Origin: Polytrichum commune
Lineage: Eukaryota; Streptophyta; Polytrichopsida; Polytrichales; Polytrichaceae
Length of the DNA stretch: 64,000 nt
Assembly (NCBI GenBank): GCA_950295325.1
Contig: OX485806.1
Location: 56,975,169 to 57,039,168 of the forward strand
Reading direction: 5' to 3'
In this document: in pieces, positions 1-12,282 of the stretch
Layout: the number at the start of each line of letters is the position of its first letter
How positions within the stretch are numbered: position 1 is the stretch's first letter
The notes under the pieces: model-generated
Databases searched by the model: none
Told to the model about the DNA's origin: nothing
What the model saw: only the letters and a program-made list of their open reading frames with translations
Program-made: the position numbers and the translations under genes

Positions 1-235
1 ATATATGTTATTTGCATTAGAACCTTGAGTTCACAACATGTTTGTATTGGCAACACCTTTTGTATACATGTATGTATGTATGCATGTATATATGTGTGCA
101 TGAACTTATTTGTGTTGACTAGATGAATGTTGGTTAGCATCCAACGGCTTTGGTCGAGTGCCTAGCAGTAGTTGTCAGACTTGGTACAAACTCAATTAGA
201 CCTACACACTTTGGCATGGATTATTAATGTCTTCA

Positions 236-590
236 CACCTCATGGAACCTTCAATAACAATTCAATTAGGTCACACCTAGGTGTGTTTTAATTCATGTAC
301 ATGCACCTTGAGCAACCTTAAGTATTATTTCTATAGGGTAACATGTAGGCCTCGTGTTTAATTAAATTAATCATCTAGGTATGCTTCAACACATATATTT
401 TCACCTTATGCAACCTTTGGTAATATTTCAATAGGATAACATGTTGGCCTTATGCTTGATTAAAACCAATCACCAAGGCTTGTTTCAATTAAGACATTTG
501 CACCTTTAGAAACCTACAATAATATCAAGAGTGTCATACATAGGCCTCATTTTTTTAATTAAAACCAATCATCTAAGTATGTGACTAGTT
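236..590. repeat. Degenerate ~99-bp tandem repeat
   Basis: Units begin with CACCTT-N-GCAACCT-like words at about 304, 402 and 501, a period of 98-99 bp, with a partial earlier unit at 236 (CACCTCATGGAACC). Each unit holds a block like GGATAACATGTTGGCCT followed by TTAATTAAA-type AT-rich sequence and a CCAATCATCTA-like block. The units are clearly diverged, so the array is old. No coding signal runs through it. Confidence 0.6.
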
Positions 591-779
591 TATGTGAATT
601 TTTAGTTTATCATAAAAACCATAAAAAAATCCAAAGTACTTCTAAATCTCATCAAATTACCAATGTAGGCTATAAGATAGTTGATTATTTTACAAATATT
701 CACTCATGCAAATTCATCATCATTATTTTCATGTATTTAATTCATAATACTTCATTCTCCCACCCCATAGCTACCCTAT

Positions 780-1415
780 GGCCAAATGCATGGTAATAAC
801 AAACATTGGGACCTACACCCAATTCATTGTTGTCTCCAACATGGACTCAGTGAAATTGAACTCTTTGTGAAGATGCGGAGTACCAACGGCTAGACGGTAA
901 GACCCCGTGCACCTTTACTATAGCTTTGCAACCATCCATGCTCACATTATTGTCAATTTGGGAGTTGGATTCTTGACCATTGTTTGCCAGACCCCCAAGG
1001 TGAATTCACCAAGTACGAGCAATTGGTTTGTCAATCATAACCATTGGTCCTAATACTATTGCATCCATAATATTATCTCTCGAAGGATCGACAATTGTGG
1101 TGGCTTTAGCTGTCCTTCATGTTCGGACATCCATTTAGTCTTTTTAAATTTTTATCTTTAGTTTTTAGACCACGTTTCATCAAAACAATATAAAGGAGTG
1201 GTCAAACCAGGGTGGGTGAAAGGGTGTGCATGCCCATGGTGACGACAACCAATCAGGTGGCAATTTGGGTTATTATTGGGGCCCACGTTGAAATGTATTG
1301 CATCTAAATAACCTTTGAACCACAGTTTGTCATTCAACCACCTACCGAACGTGATGGTTTGCATTGCACTGGATTTAGACATGCCATAATGTTTCCACAA
1401 AATGGGGTTATTCAC
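780..1415 (-). pseudogene. Decayed unidentified ORF
   Basis: The minus strand has an 85-codon open frame (1158-1415) containing the words KHYGMSKSSAMQ and LDAIHFNVGP. Further downstream on the same strand (about 1120-780) is another run of more than 100 codons with few stops, including IMDAIVLGPMVMIDKP. The amino-acid composition is balanced rather than low-complexity, which suggests former coding sequence. I do not recognise the family. Stops and a frame change mean it cannot make one protein now. It could be a piece of a transposon gene, since everything around it is repeat, but that is inference. Confidence 0.3.
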
Positions 1416-2127
1416 TTGGTGTTGACAACATAAGAGGGGAGTTCATCGTGTTAATCCTTATCGATTGAATCCAACTATCTACAGTGCAAATTATTGACTC
1501 GTAATAATCACTCAAATCCAAAATCACCATAGAAAAACTTCAAACAATCCTACCAATGATGAAATCATACTCAGAATCAACTCACATTGCATAATTGATT
1601 CTCCCCAATGAAGGATTATAAAGGTTTACCTTCACATTGTATTATTGCGTTCTATTTTAACAATTCACAAAATAATTAATTTTTAATCAACTATTCGTTA
1701 TGAACAATACTACCAATTTTATTCATACTATCAGTAGATGACGCCAATTATTTAACATTGTCAATAATTGACATCGTCACGCCATTACCTTCCAAATTCA
1801 ATTAACATACTTTCATGCTACTCTAATAGTATTTCAATTATCGGTATTTCTCACCTCAAGCTTATTTCATTGAGGTTCATATCAATTAATGTTAGAATAT
1901 TTTTAATAATATTATCCTTAGTATTTTTGTGCATTTCATGCGTTTAGGTATTCTTTGACTATTGGTTATTCCACTCCGTGTAAATGATCAACAATGTTGC
2001 TACAAAACATTCAATAATTTACTTAGGATCAAATGGCATACATGTGCCCCACATGATCATCAGGTGTTCATCATTACTTGACATAAGTTGGTTTTATTAG
2101 TGGATTCATACTATGTTTTACACCACC
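1416..2127. other. AT-rich sequence, no gene seen
   Basis: Intergenic AT-rich sequence between the decayed ORF and the R3 repeat. No open frame with recognisable content, no clear repeat partner elsewhere in the window and no LTR-like end was seen. Confidence 0.5.
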
Positions 2128-3247
2128 TGTGAGCCATCTAAATTGCTCGCGGTTTGAATTAAGGGTCGTATTTTCATAATAATAAAATACGTTATTAAAA
2201 ATTATATTAATTTTTATTTGTTAGCATTGTTAAGACAAATAAACAATACATAAAGACCAACAAAATGTAAAACGGATGAAGCGTCGAGCACATAAAGATG
2301 TGAGTGGTATGGCATCAAAAGGATGAAAGCGTATGCGGATGAAGGTTGAGTGGATGGAGGCCATTGAATCGAGAGGGTAGCAAATGAAGACCATCGGATT
2401 CAAAGGTTTAGAAAAAAATAAGTAACATGGAGTTGGCCATAAATATTGATTGTTAAATGTAGGTATGGTTACCTTAGTTGTTGTCACATTAACTTTTGTT
2501 TGATTAAAGTTTGCTACATTAGCTCTTAGTTTTTGTTGCATTAGATTTTGCTATATTAGCTCCTAGTTACTTTAGCTCATGTTATATTAATTTTTGTTAT
2601 ATATGTTTTTGTTACATGAATTTCAGTTCCATTAGTTTATGTTGCATTAATTTTAATTACATTAGTTTATGTTACAACACTGGTTGTTGGGGATTTTGCA
2701 GTGTTTGAGGCTTAGAGTCATGAGGTAGAAATAAAGCTAGTAGTTAAAAATAAAGTAAGTGGTTAATGACAAAGTTAGAAATTAAGTTAGAAATTGAATT
2801 AGAGGTCAACTTGGAGCCCATTCCAACAAAATGTCACCCATCCAAGTCTTATTCCTCGAAAAGGTAGCCTAAGCCTCAATTTTTCCACTACTCGGCCAAC
2901 CCAATCAAGGGTGGTCGGTGTGGAATTTTGTGGAAATTAGGTACCTTGAACAAACCCCCCTTACGATAGTGACAAGTGAATTCTAGATGAAGCTATAATG
3001 TTCTAGATTGGACAAAAACCTATTATGTGAGAGGTGAAATAATGGACTCAAGATGAATTTAGGTGGTTCACATGGATGAATGTGATGCACGAATGAAGAT
3101 CATGCATGGATGAATGTAATGCAAAAATGAATATGGTGCAATTGAACAATTATAGGAGATGTCATTACTTGGAGGCACTATAATAGTCCACCCATTCGGC
3201 CAATCTTATGTATTGTCACTTCAATTTGAGTAGCATTTGTCACCATA
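2128..3247 (+). repeat. R3 repeat copy 1 (probable solo LTR)
   Basis: This 1.1-kb block is the inverted counterpart of the repeats at 17,081-18,802 and 54,599-55,886. On the plus strand it begins TGTGAGCCATCTAAATTGC and ends near ATTGTCACTTCAATTTGAG. Shared landmarks are the CGCGGTTTGAATT word next to the TGTGAGCC end and the block GCCTCCAAGTAATGAC (read on the minus strand) near the other end. Near 3,080-3,150 it carries a short array of ATGAATGTGATGCA-like units. TG..CA ends and the TGTGAGCC start, shared with the LTRs described below, suggest a solo LTR, but no convincing target duplication was found. Confidence 0.5.
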
Positions 3248-4390
3248 CCTCCTTGACACATATTTGGAGCTCATTCTTAATTTTAAGATTTGTTTTATTA
3301 TCCAAACATTCTTTTTGGATGCCAATTATCACATCATATAAGTGCAATTTCTAACACTGCTCCAAAATATAACTAGACAATGAATTCTTAGTCTTTACAC
3401 CTCAATTAGACTGACTGAAATGTAACATTTCACACCTTACATCATACAAATTCCTTGACTTCAAAATAAAAAACCCCGTTACAAACTAAGAAAACTACAA
3501 GAATCTCCGGATGAAAAAATAACAACTGCAACAATTGAATATTTGCAATAAATGTGAGAGAATTATGTAAGCACAATTAATACTAAGTAGCAACAATCAA
3601 ACTAATGAAACAACTATGACAAATGTTATTATAGTTGTATTAAACACTTGTATGAAGTTCAATACAACCAAATAAAAAATTCCAAATAGCATTTGAGTTT
3701 GAAAATACCACAAAAATGATATCACCAAAGTAAAAACCCATGTCACAAAGATTTTCTTAAGTAAGATAAAAAATCCCACCATTAAAACTACAAGGTAGAA
3801 TTTCTAGATTTCTTGGAAAAAATCCAAGACACCCACCAACATACCCAAAAAAACCATCTTCAAAAGCTTGGAGGAGCACGACATGTAATCAATGAAGAGA
3901 TTATGTAGTATAATAATCTATTTCTGAAGGACATTTTCGATCTCAATGATACAACCGGCCCTAGAACAATTAAAGTAATTTGGGCTTTACATGGATATTT
4001 GCATTACAAACATGCAAGAATGTTCAACCGTTGTAGCAAACAACAACTAAAAAATAAATGAAATTAAAAAAACAAGAAATTTTGGGTGGCTTATTTAGGG
4101 TCTAGAATAGGAAATACCAAGATTTGCAAAAATATTAACCAGTGAGGTTAAGTATTTTACAATTGGCACACTTTCAAGGCAAATTTTCAATGAAGATCAT
4201 GATCAAATATTCTTTTGCCCAAAGAGATCGTAAAATGTGGACCCTTACTTTAGATTTTTGTACCAAAAATCCACAAAAAAAACGTATTGATTTGTTACAA
4301 ATGAGACATTGATTTGGATACAAATGGATTTTTTGAGGGTAGATGAATTGTGGGTTGTAGGAAATCCATTACACATGGATATAGCTTTAT
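3248..4390. other. AT-rich sequence, no gene seen
   Basis: AT-rich stretch with homopolymer A/T runs. The 61-codon hydrophobic frame at 3597-3782 on the minus strand is explained by composition. No RNA gene, repeat partner or transposon end was identified. Confidence 0.45.
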
Positions 4391-4396
4391 GCCCCT

Positions 4397-5549
4397 TTAT
4401 GAGGTCCAAAACTTCATTTTAAAATGGTAGTGGAAACGGATCCTTCTTTGAGCAACATTTGGTTTTTGGAACTCAACACACATCCTTAATCTCCCATTTT
4501 CTTTGGAACATAACATGATCGGTGATAGGTATGTTACTTCCTTGATATGTTCTATAAATCCTACCGTAGGTAATTTGTCGAGATTTTGATTCATGATAAC
4601 CGCATAGTTCGGGTTCATACATTAACAAACTTGTTGAGTGGGTGGCATGGATGGGTCCAATTTGGTTATGTCTTTAGAAATGTGGGAAGGAATCCTCCTT
4701 ACCTCTTGGTAAGATCATGCAAAGTCATCCTTTAATTCTCTTAGTAAAACTCAATGTTGTATGCATACGTAGGTTCCAATGGAGCATTTAACTTAATGCA
4801 TTTAGGTTCTTCCTCCATGTCCATGTTAATTTGTTGAGTTTGTTCAATATTTAAAAATGTTCATCCTATAATTTTCAACTCTTTGACCCACTTGCAAGTT
4901 GAAGTTGTAATTTTTTTAACACTTTAAAGTACCTTTACCTTGGCTGTCAATAATTGTAAACATGGTTAAAATTTGGTTTTAAAATATATAGGTAAATATG
5001 CATTCTACTATGGTACCTGTAAGTAATTTACCAATTTGACCAATACTTCCAAATAAGACTTTATGGTGTTTGCTTTTGCTTGCTTAATATGCTTGAAGGC
5101 CATGCAAATATTTTCATCTGTTTGAGCGTTTTGATAGTGTTTACAATATGTTTTTAACCATCTTAGTTGTGCAATCAAAGTAACTATTATTAATATTATC
5201 TTTTCATTCAAAGTTGTTTTTATGATTGCATGTAAAACAAAACATATTGATCATTTCCTTACCATCATTTTCTCATTTACCTTTAATGAAATTTTTATTA
5301 ACTATAATGTGAGCATCCAAACTTGTATCATAATACTACAATGGATATGGTAACAATTTTTAGGAGGATGGGTAATATAGCTTGCCAAATGAGGGCATTA
5401 TTGCATACCAAAAAAACCCCTTGGTTGTATGCAAGGTGGTACTCCCAATGTTTGTCCATAATTTTGTCCATCATCGTTTTATGAGTTGTCGCCACTTGTT
5501 TTCTTCTTGGTGGCCCTTTCTTGTTGGTCTTAATAAGGGTCCATTTCAT
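4397..5549 (-). pseudogene. Decayed Ty3/gypsy gag-RT fragment (element F)
   Basis: On the minus strand, 4618-4397 encodes the start of a gypsy reverse transcriptase: LNPNY-like start (MNPNYAVIMNQNLDKL), then VGFIEHIKEVTYLSPIML, KENGRLRMCVEF and a degenerate HYHFKMKFW where FPLPF would be expected. Upstream, 5211-5008 resembles the gag core, with the word KANTIKSYLEVLVKLVNYLQ. The two parts are only about 400 bases apart, so protease and the rest of gag are missing, an internal deletion. Downstream RT is unreadable from stops and frameshifts. This is an old relic of the same Tat/Athila-like group as elements B, C and D, and it cannot be functional. Confidence 0.65.
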
Positions 5550-6036
5550 CTTTGACTGCTATAATTGTCCTCTAGATGATGTCAAGGTTTTCCCTTCCAA
5601 TGGGTCTCAAATGTTATTATTTCCCATTTAATGACTGCATTCATCATCCAATTTTTTTTGTGGTGGTTTGTCTCCAAATGGTCCAATTAATAGACCATAA
5701 CCTCGCTGGCCATTTATTCTTGGATCAATTTTTTCATTGGAATTTGTTGTACCTCCTTACTACCTTTCAAACTACTATACCAATAGGCTCAGTGTTGCGG
5801 AATTACAATATTGTGATATCTTCATTGATTTCAAACTGCCATTCCCCATCTTGAAAGATATCTATATTTGGTAGATAGGAAATGTTAGGGTAGGTGGATA
5901 AATAATTACAGGTAGTATAATATAGGTTGAAAATAACAAAATACATAGTAGTGGGGAAAACATTCTAGAGGAATCGTTCTTGTCCTAGATGCCTATCATC
6001 TATCAAAGAATAAAACAAATGCCATCATGTTTCATG
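5550..6036. other. No gene seen
   Basis: Between relic F and repeat E1. A 92-codon plus-strand frame (5576-5854) has no recognisable motif and lies antisense to what would be the gag leader of relic F, so I treat it as chance. Confidence 0.4.
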
Positions 6037-6440
6037 TGTGGTACTTTTGGGCCACCCCCTTTCGAGGGAGCCTAAAAGTATCCCACAAGCCCTTCGGTGA
6101 AGGTGGCCTGCATTTGCAGGCGCCCAAGCCGAACCCAGATGATAGGTGTATAACGTGAGTAGTTAGATTTTTAAGGGAGATTAAATATGCGTCGTAGTAC
6201 CTCCGGAGGTTAGGCCTTAGTTTTTTACTAGTGTGGCTTTAAACTCCACTAACCAATTTCATATCTAGTTCTAACCTTAACCTACAACCTATTCTACGCG
6301 CAGACGCACCAGCCTTGAAACCAAGGCAATCCTAATTTGTGAATTGGGATGGTTCTGATACACCCAATCGGGTGTGACTCATACCACCCTAACTCAACGA
6401 ACGGAATAACGACAATTTGATGGACCATTCAATTCTTTCT
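6037..6440 (-). repeat. Family E LTR-like repeat, copy 1
   Basis: About 400 bp align in the same orientation with 44,830-45,240. Shared landmarks in order: GGGCCACCCCCT, GGGAGCCTAAAA, CACAAGCCCTTCG, GCCTGCATTTGCAGG, GATGATAGGTGTATAAC, GTAGTACCTCCGGAGGTT, GCGCAGACGCACCA and GGTGTGACTCATACCACC. The left end, TGTGGTACTTTTGGG, corresponds to the copy-2 end that sits beside a Gly-type primer-binding site, so this is most likely the 3' terminal part of an LTR lying on the minus strand. No primer-binding site sits to its left, so it is a solo or truncated LTR. Its right edge is unclear. Confidence 0.6.
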
Positions 6441-7269
6441 ATTTCTTTATTTAGTTCTATTTAGTTTTCTAAGCGGGGGAACTTGGCCTAAGTCCCACCC
6501 TTCACACAAATTCCTTCTTAATTACTTACTTTTGTTTGCACGTCCTAACTTACTACATTAACATATTAGGCATCACCCCTTACCTCGGGTCTCTTGCCAA
6601 CAAGGGTTTACGATTTATTTTGTATGTTTTGATTGTTAAATGTGTTTACACTGGATAGACCACGAAATGCAACTCAATGGAACCAGAGTGACGGGCGACC
6701 TGTAGGTTCAACCTGTTGCGCAATCTTCATAAATTGGGGCCATTACTCCCAATCTATGGGGCCAACAACATAATAGTGGATTCGCGGGTCATTAACCCCA
6801 CCTTTCCACCAACAACATTCAGAGTGGTCGTGTCGGTGATTAATCCGACTTACCACACACGAAACTTGCTAATAAATGAAGCTACTACCACAAAACATAC
6901 CAAGGGCCCCGAAAACAATGGAATTGGGTACTCCCTTGGCGGTCAAGTGGTCAAGCCACTTGACCTTACGAGATAGGTGAGTGGGTTTAGAGATGCGTAC
7001 CTTAGCCGTGCTCCCTCCAATCCTAAATGGAAGGCTTAAGGTTAGTTAATTTACCTCAATTTTCCTCGGTTGATTTGGGCTTGATGTAGGCCGAGCCGCT
7101 ACCTCCTTCCTTGCTCCACTTTCCGAGCGTCGACCTTGCCTCCTTCTTTGTAACTAGTTTGGTAGTAAGCGTACCTTAGTTAACAATTAAAATATAAAGT
7201 GTTATTCTGCCCTATAATTTAATCCTAAGCATAATATTTATACTTAGTGCACCAAATTATCTTTCCAAT
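6441..7269. other. Probable LTR body, no gene seen
   Basis: Lies between the alignable part of family E copy 1 and the tandem units, and may be the rest of the same LTR. An 86-codon frame at 6716-6976 (plus) has no recognisable motif. No TATA box or LTR end could be fixed. Confidence 0.35.
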
Positions 7270-8060
7270 GATCTAAAAATCACTCTAATCGGATAAGAAA
7301 TGCAAAAGTTATGAGGGTTGGAAGTGTGAGGTCGATTCAACCGACCCTTCCAACCCACCTATCTACCTTCTAACTTCAAAAATTCATAGCACATTCCTTA
7401 CTACTTGGATCTAGGGTTTCCTTATACCATTGGAAAGCTATGAACAAGCTCTAACTAGAAAAAATTATGACATCAGCAGGTTAAGCTAATAGAAATTCAG
7501 CGGACTCCTTGTAACACAGCAGTCAATCAAGAAGGCTTAAACTATGTATCTCGCCTTCAACAATTCATATCTAATTCAAATCTTAGTCAAATCAAACGTT
7601 CTATATGACCCTGGAGAGATATTAAAAAGATGTATTTGATAAAAATATGTGATTAGAAAGGTAAGCCGAAGTGAACCCAGCAGGTCCTCTGTAATGCAGC
7701 AGTCAACCAAAAGTTCTCAAACTATGTGTCCCATCTTGCACAATTCATATCTAATTCAAATCATGCTCAAATCAAATGTTCTAAGCCATTTTGGAAAGCT
7801 ACACAAAAGTTCTACTTGGGAAAAATATAATTTCTTGGAATTAAAATTCCTATTGGGCTCGCAGGTCTGATCCAGCAGCCGCTACCCACAAGACCACCCA
7901 GTTTTTTCTACTCCATCTTTGAAAATCCATAACTAATTGTCATCTCAACCAAATCACAAATGGGAAACGGCTATGGATAGCTATATGAAATCTCTCTAAG
8001 AGAAAAATGATAAGTATCTTGTTCTAGCTTTTGAACTAAGCCTTCAGGGCATTGGCAGAT
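7270..8060. repeat. Four diverged ~190-bp tandem units
   Basis: Four successive stretches share an ordered set of words: CAGCAG-TC-like, then AATTCATATCTAATTCAAATC, then TCAAATCAAA, then GGAAAGCTA, then TCTACTTG/GAAAAAATAT. Units lie at about 7270-7490, 7491-7675, 7676-7870 and 7871-8060. Units 2 and 3 are closest to each other. Divergence is high, so the duplication is old. The block sits in what may be the body of family-E LTR sequence and does not maintain a reading frame. Confidence 0.55.
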
Positions 8061-8852
8061 GAGGTCTATAATGCCTCTACTCAAAACTCTACCATCCAAC
8101 CTACCTCTACAAAAGAAGGAATAATTTTGTTGGTGTGTTAATAAACACACCACCTAACTAGGAGAGAGAGAGTAGAGGAGGTTCTCAAGCCTTTCTTTTA
8201 GACCATTGAGAATACATGCTAAAGGATTTTTTCCTAACTACATTGAAGCAGGGCTTCGCCCAAAAACTAGAGAAAGAGAGAGAGCTACAAGGTGGAAAGA
8301 GGGGTTTTTAAACCCTCTCACAAAAGGGTTGGACCCTTCCTCCACCGGATCCATTTTTCAAACCCTTTCCCGAAATTTTGGCTCGGGGGTTTTTCCGGTT
8401 GAGGTTGTCACCCTCTCGCCGAGGTGGCTCCGACAAAAAACCTTTAGAAATCTTTCTAATTTTTCCGCCATCGAGTTGGCAAGGGGGCAAGTGGGCAAGT
8501 ATCCCCCTTGCTCTCTTTCTTTTTTGTCTTCAAAATTCTTCACGCCGATTTTATCTTCTTACCTAAACCACCTCTAATAGTCTTGTGTGCCTCACACTAA
8601 CTAATAAACTAACACTTGCTTAGCTAGCATTTACTAACATTTGCTTAATAGCTAGCATCTACTAATATTTGCTTAGCTAGTTGTTTTTACTAGCTAGCAT
8701 ATTTTTTTCTACTTTGCTATCTTCTAGCACTACTTAGTTTCATTTTGACCTTCCTTCTTCTAGGCTAAATGCTAAATGAACTAATTTTCCCTAAATTCCC
8801 TATCAATTCTAACTTTTAATGCTAACATTCTAACTAAAAGTGATCCCGCAGA
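8061..8852. other. GC-richer spacer, no recognisable gene
   Basis: Holds a GA-rich run (8160-8180), a GC-richer block with overlapping frames on both strands (8206-8577), and a cluster of TTAGCTAGC/ACTAACATTTGCT repeats at 8590-8700. The long frames overlap on both strands, as expected of composition and not of a gene. Its position just upstream of gag-pro-like sequence suggests LTR or leader sequence of the plus-strand element remnant that follows. Confidence 0.4.
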
Positions 8853-9250
8853 GTGGTGGACCACTCAAAGGGTTCACATACCCAAGACGCGAGGTTCATT
8901 GATAACAATAGGGCGAGCACAAGTTGTTCAGCTCCATTCCTTCCTATCCCAAATGATAGTCATAGCAACTTCATCTCTCACGAGCTAGCCGATTCTTCTT
9001 TACGGGCTATCCTGGTTCCCCCTAAAAAACTAAAGCTGAAAATAGACGTGGCAGTGGTCACTAGGGCTCAGAAGAGGGCACAAACCGTGATGGGTGAAGG
9101 TTCCGAGAAGTCGAATGAGTCTGAAAAGTCACCAAAATTCGCAGAACTTCCTGAGTTCTTGCAGAACGCAGCCCTTAAGGCTAAGGTTCCCACAACTTCC
9201 CTAGAGCCTAACCCTGATGACGAACCGGTAGAGGAACCATGTCTGGTATT
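8853..9250 (+). pseudogene. Gypsy gag-protease linker remnant (element G)
   Basis: Plus-strand frame with the motif AVVTRAQKRAQTV, followed by an acidic stretch (SNESEKSPKFAELPEFLQNA) and DDEPVEEP. The same order (VITRA, then SPKFVQL, then an acidic run) occurs between the zinc knuckles and protease of element B (23,089-22,736, minus), and VTTRAM occurs at the equivalent place in element C/D (near 37,115). The VTTRA-type word is commonly found at the gag-pol junction of Tat-type gypsy elements. No protease, RT or RNase H follows. The next recognisable piece is an integrase tail at 9,935, so most of pol is deleted. Confidence 0.6.
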
Positions 9251-9934
9251 TGTCTACATCAAACTCCAATTTTTGTGTTAGTCATTGCATTGCCTTTTGA
9301 ATCAATATTTCCATGATTTTTGCTTTGTATGCCCCAAATTGACTGGTATTAAAAGTTGTTATCCTCATTGGGTGTGCTTCCCAAAAACAAATTGTGACTT
9401 GGTCTTTTAATCAGTGTCGTTCAACAATGAAAAGGTTTAAATTGTTCGCAAATTGGTTGAAGCAAACATTCCTCTATGGCTACTATTCATTTTTTACTAC
9501 AACCTTAAAATCCAACGTTGGAACAAAGGATGATTTGGGTCTAAAGGCATTATTCCCCTATTTATTTTTTAGTTATATAATTATCAGATGCAATGTTGAC
9601 TACTACTTAAAATTGTGTTTTTCTACCCTTAATAAATGAAGTATCCTTACTGACTTCCTACCTCTTAATACTTCAACTATTGGGTATGGCACGATTTTTT
9701 AACTAATGTGTTATACTAGTCACAAAAACATTTATTTGTCGCCACTATGACTAATCAATTATTGATTAGATTTCCTATGAAGGTTTGCCACTATTATAAT
9801 TCCACTACCGTTATTATTGGGCACTTCATTTTGTACTACAACTACTAGCCAAATCACCCCCCTCTTTGGTAAGCACGTTACTGGTAGCAGACATCATCAA
9901 TTATAATTGGTTGCCGCTCCATCCTCTATTATAG
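9251..9934. other. Non-coding filler inside element G remnant
   Basis: AT-rich sequence separating the gag-pro linker from the integrase tail of element G. An 81-codon frame (9394-9639) has no recognisable motif. No TSD or LTR ends were found, so it may be deleted-and-refilled or inserted sequence. Confidence 0.35.
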
Positions 9935-10146
9935 TTGTTCATAATTCATACCTTGAGGCCATGTATGATGGTATTACTCCAGGATGCGAGGAAGCTTGAA
10001 TTTCTGGGTAAGTTTGACGCCGTATGGTTGGGGCCGTACTTCATTCGTGAAGCATTCCCAAACAACTCATTGCAATTGGAGACATTGAACGGGGAAAACT
10101 TCCCGACTCGCACATTCGGAAGTCGGTGCAAGGAGTACAGGGCTTG
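9935..10146 (+). pseudogene. Ty3/gypsy integrase C-terminal tail (element G)
   Basis: Plus-strand frame with DARKLEFLGKFDAVWLGPY, then FPNNSLQLETLNGENFP and a C-terminal RCKEYRA before the stop. This is the conserved C-terminal region of gypsy integrase (the GKFD..W.GPY motif), and it is nearly the same as the integrase tails of element D (32,894-32,712) and C (25,600-25,350) on the minus strand. It shows that a plus-strand relative of C/D once lay here. No chromodomain follows, as in Tat-type elements. Confidence 0.8.
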
Positions 10147-10999
10147 AACCAATTGAGAGAGAGAGGAAACATAAGAGACATTAAGGAAATCGTTGAAAGG
10201 AAGAGAAAATTAAGGATCATTGAGATAAAAATGGATGAGATTGCATGCAAGGACATTTTATAATTGAACACATGTATTATCCTAAATTAATAATTGCTAT
10301 GAATCTACAAATTAACAAATTCTTAACATGAACCAAATCATAATCAATTCCTTGCATATTTATTTCATTCCACTAACATTCTTTATATTATAATTATTCT
10401 TAAACCTACATTATATAAGATTCATAATTGTGATATATTGCCTTAGGAAATTAAACACAATGAGTGGTATGCATATAAAAGGTGCTATGATGATCTTAAT
10501 TATGTTGAAATTGAGTTTATAATTTTATGGACAATATTATTATTAGATTACTTATGTTCTAAAAATAGATGGTAGTTATTATAGTTGAATTTCCTTAGAG
10601 TTAATAATTGTGCCATAAATAAATTGTAAATTTTTTATAACTAGAATTGAGATACAATTATTGCACTAAAAATAGTACGAGGTTATTAATAGTTGAATTA
10701 TCATACATTAGGAAGTTGCATTAACAATAAACTATAATCCACTTATAGCGAAGACTAGAATACAACTAATGTGATTATGCTAAAAATAAATTGCACCACA
10801 TATAGTTGTGGTTCCAAATGTCATTGATATGAGAAGGAAATTGTCTCGAAAAAGGATTGAGAAATTCAGAGGAATTATTAAGTTCAAGAAAATGACTCAA
10901 AGATGCCTCTTCAAGAGTTGATAAGAAAATGGGAGGTTGGTAGAGGCATTATTACCCGGGTAGAGAAAAAATTTCCTTACATGGTAAGAACTTGACCAC
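10147..10999. other. AT-rich sequence left of the foldback arm
   Basis: AT-rich, with purine-rich GAGAGAGAGAGGAAA just after the integrase stop (a possible polypurine tract of element G). From about 10,560 onward it loosely resembles 44,000-44,360, which also precedes a foldback-arm fragment, so it may be the outer part of the arm. No genes. Confidence 0.4.
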
Positions 11000-12050
11000 T
11001 CTTAAATTTATTTTTACATATGTTACTTTGGAAAGAAGTTTTGATGATGAGGATTAATGATTTGGAGACTAGAAAGAAAAATTGAAAGAAAAACAATTTT
11101 GGAACAAAAAATTATTTGGTTACTTGGTTTCTTGGCTACATTACAATTTGGAAAAAAATATATAACACGGTGCTTGGTAACTTGGTTTTTTGGACATTTA
11201 GCTAGTTGCCACCAAGAAAAAATGGTTACTTGGTTACTTGATTACATGGCTATTTGGATACTTAGATAGTTGTCACCAAAAGGAATTTTTTTAACTTGGC
11301 AAATTGGTTACTTAATGTACTTAGTAGCTTGGGAGAGAAAAAAAACTTGTTATTTGGATACTTTGCAATTTAAAAGAAAAATTAACTTGTTACCTGGTTA
11401 CTTATTGAAGAGATATTTGGCTAGTTGGTCATTTGGTTAATTTGTAAGAGAAAGTTACTTGGATATTTGTATCACTGGATTACTTGGAAATTTGGTTATT
11501 TCAAATATTTAGCAACTTGAGATTATAATTAACTAGCGACCTGAGAAAAAAAAGATACAATTGCAGCACATGACGACAATACATGCTACAACATACAAAA
11601 AGAAGTTAATATGAATTTTATCAATGCTTAGAAGTAATAGTTGAGCTTGAAGACACACATAAAGAAGTTACGAGACTACATCGCACAAGGTGAGATTAAC
11701 ATAATCTAGGTCAATGCTTAGAAATCACACTTGAGTTTAAAGAAACAATTGCGGCACATGAAGAAGATCAACATAAGAAAAAAATTCCAAAAAAACAAGT
11801 TGATAGAATACAAACAACACTTGGTTGGTAGTGACAATTTGAAGGGATATCACCAAAATAAATTCATTACAACATCAAAAAAACTTTTAAATTATACTTA
11901 ATAGTCCATCATAATGAATACAAGGTAGAATTTGTTTTCAAAGAGAATGATGACACCTATTAATATAACAAGAAAACAAATTGTGATTCAACAAAAAATA
12001 AAAAATGACAAAGAGGTTAGGTGGTTTGGCCATCTTAATCCATACCACAA
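11000..12050. repeat. Left inverted arm of foldback-like element
   Basis: The outer half (11,050-11,530) is a degenerate array of TTGGTTACTTGG-type words. The inner half carries GCAGCACATGA, ATGCTACAACATAC, GTTGAGCTTGAAGA, CACATAAAGAAGTTA, GATATCACCA and GTCCATCATA. The reverse complement of 15,680-16,440 has the same words in the same order, including TTGGTGACAACTAGCTAAG within the array. This is the left arm of a large inverted repeat. Foldback and some Mutator-like elements have long arms with internal short tandem repeats, but assignment to that class is inference. The innermost 200 bases look weakly coding in both arms. Confidence 0.7.
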
Positions 12051-12282
12051 TCTAAGTTATTATGATATGGCCAAACCTTACAAAAAATGGAGGTAGTTTA
12101 GTTCTACACGTCCCATGGCCCATTATGAAAATGCCAAAATTCCAACCACTCGGAGAAACCAAAAAATGTCTTTTATGGTTGCTCATGATGACAATCTAAA
12201 AACAAATCACATGATATTTAGTTCCTGCCTTGTCCATTGTTTAAATGCCCTTATAATCTTTGTATAGTTTCTTGAGCTCAAA

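Noticed and set aside
6303-6316. tRNA gene fragment (GCAGACGCACCA)
   Set aside because: Only the last 12 bases of a tRNA are matched, and plant nuclear tRNA genes do not encode CCA. It is better read as a primer-binding-site-like word inside an LTR.
8206-8577. 123-codon plus-strand frame
   Set aside because: Three other frames overlap it on both strands and no motif is present. GC-rich composition explains it.
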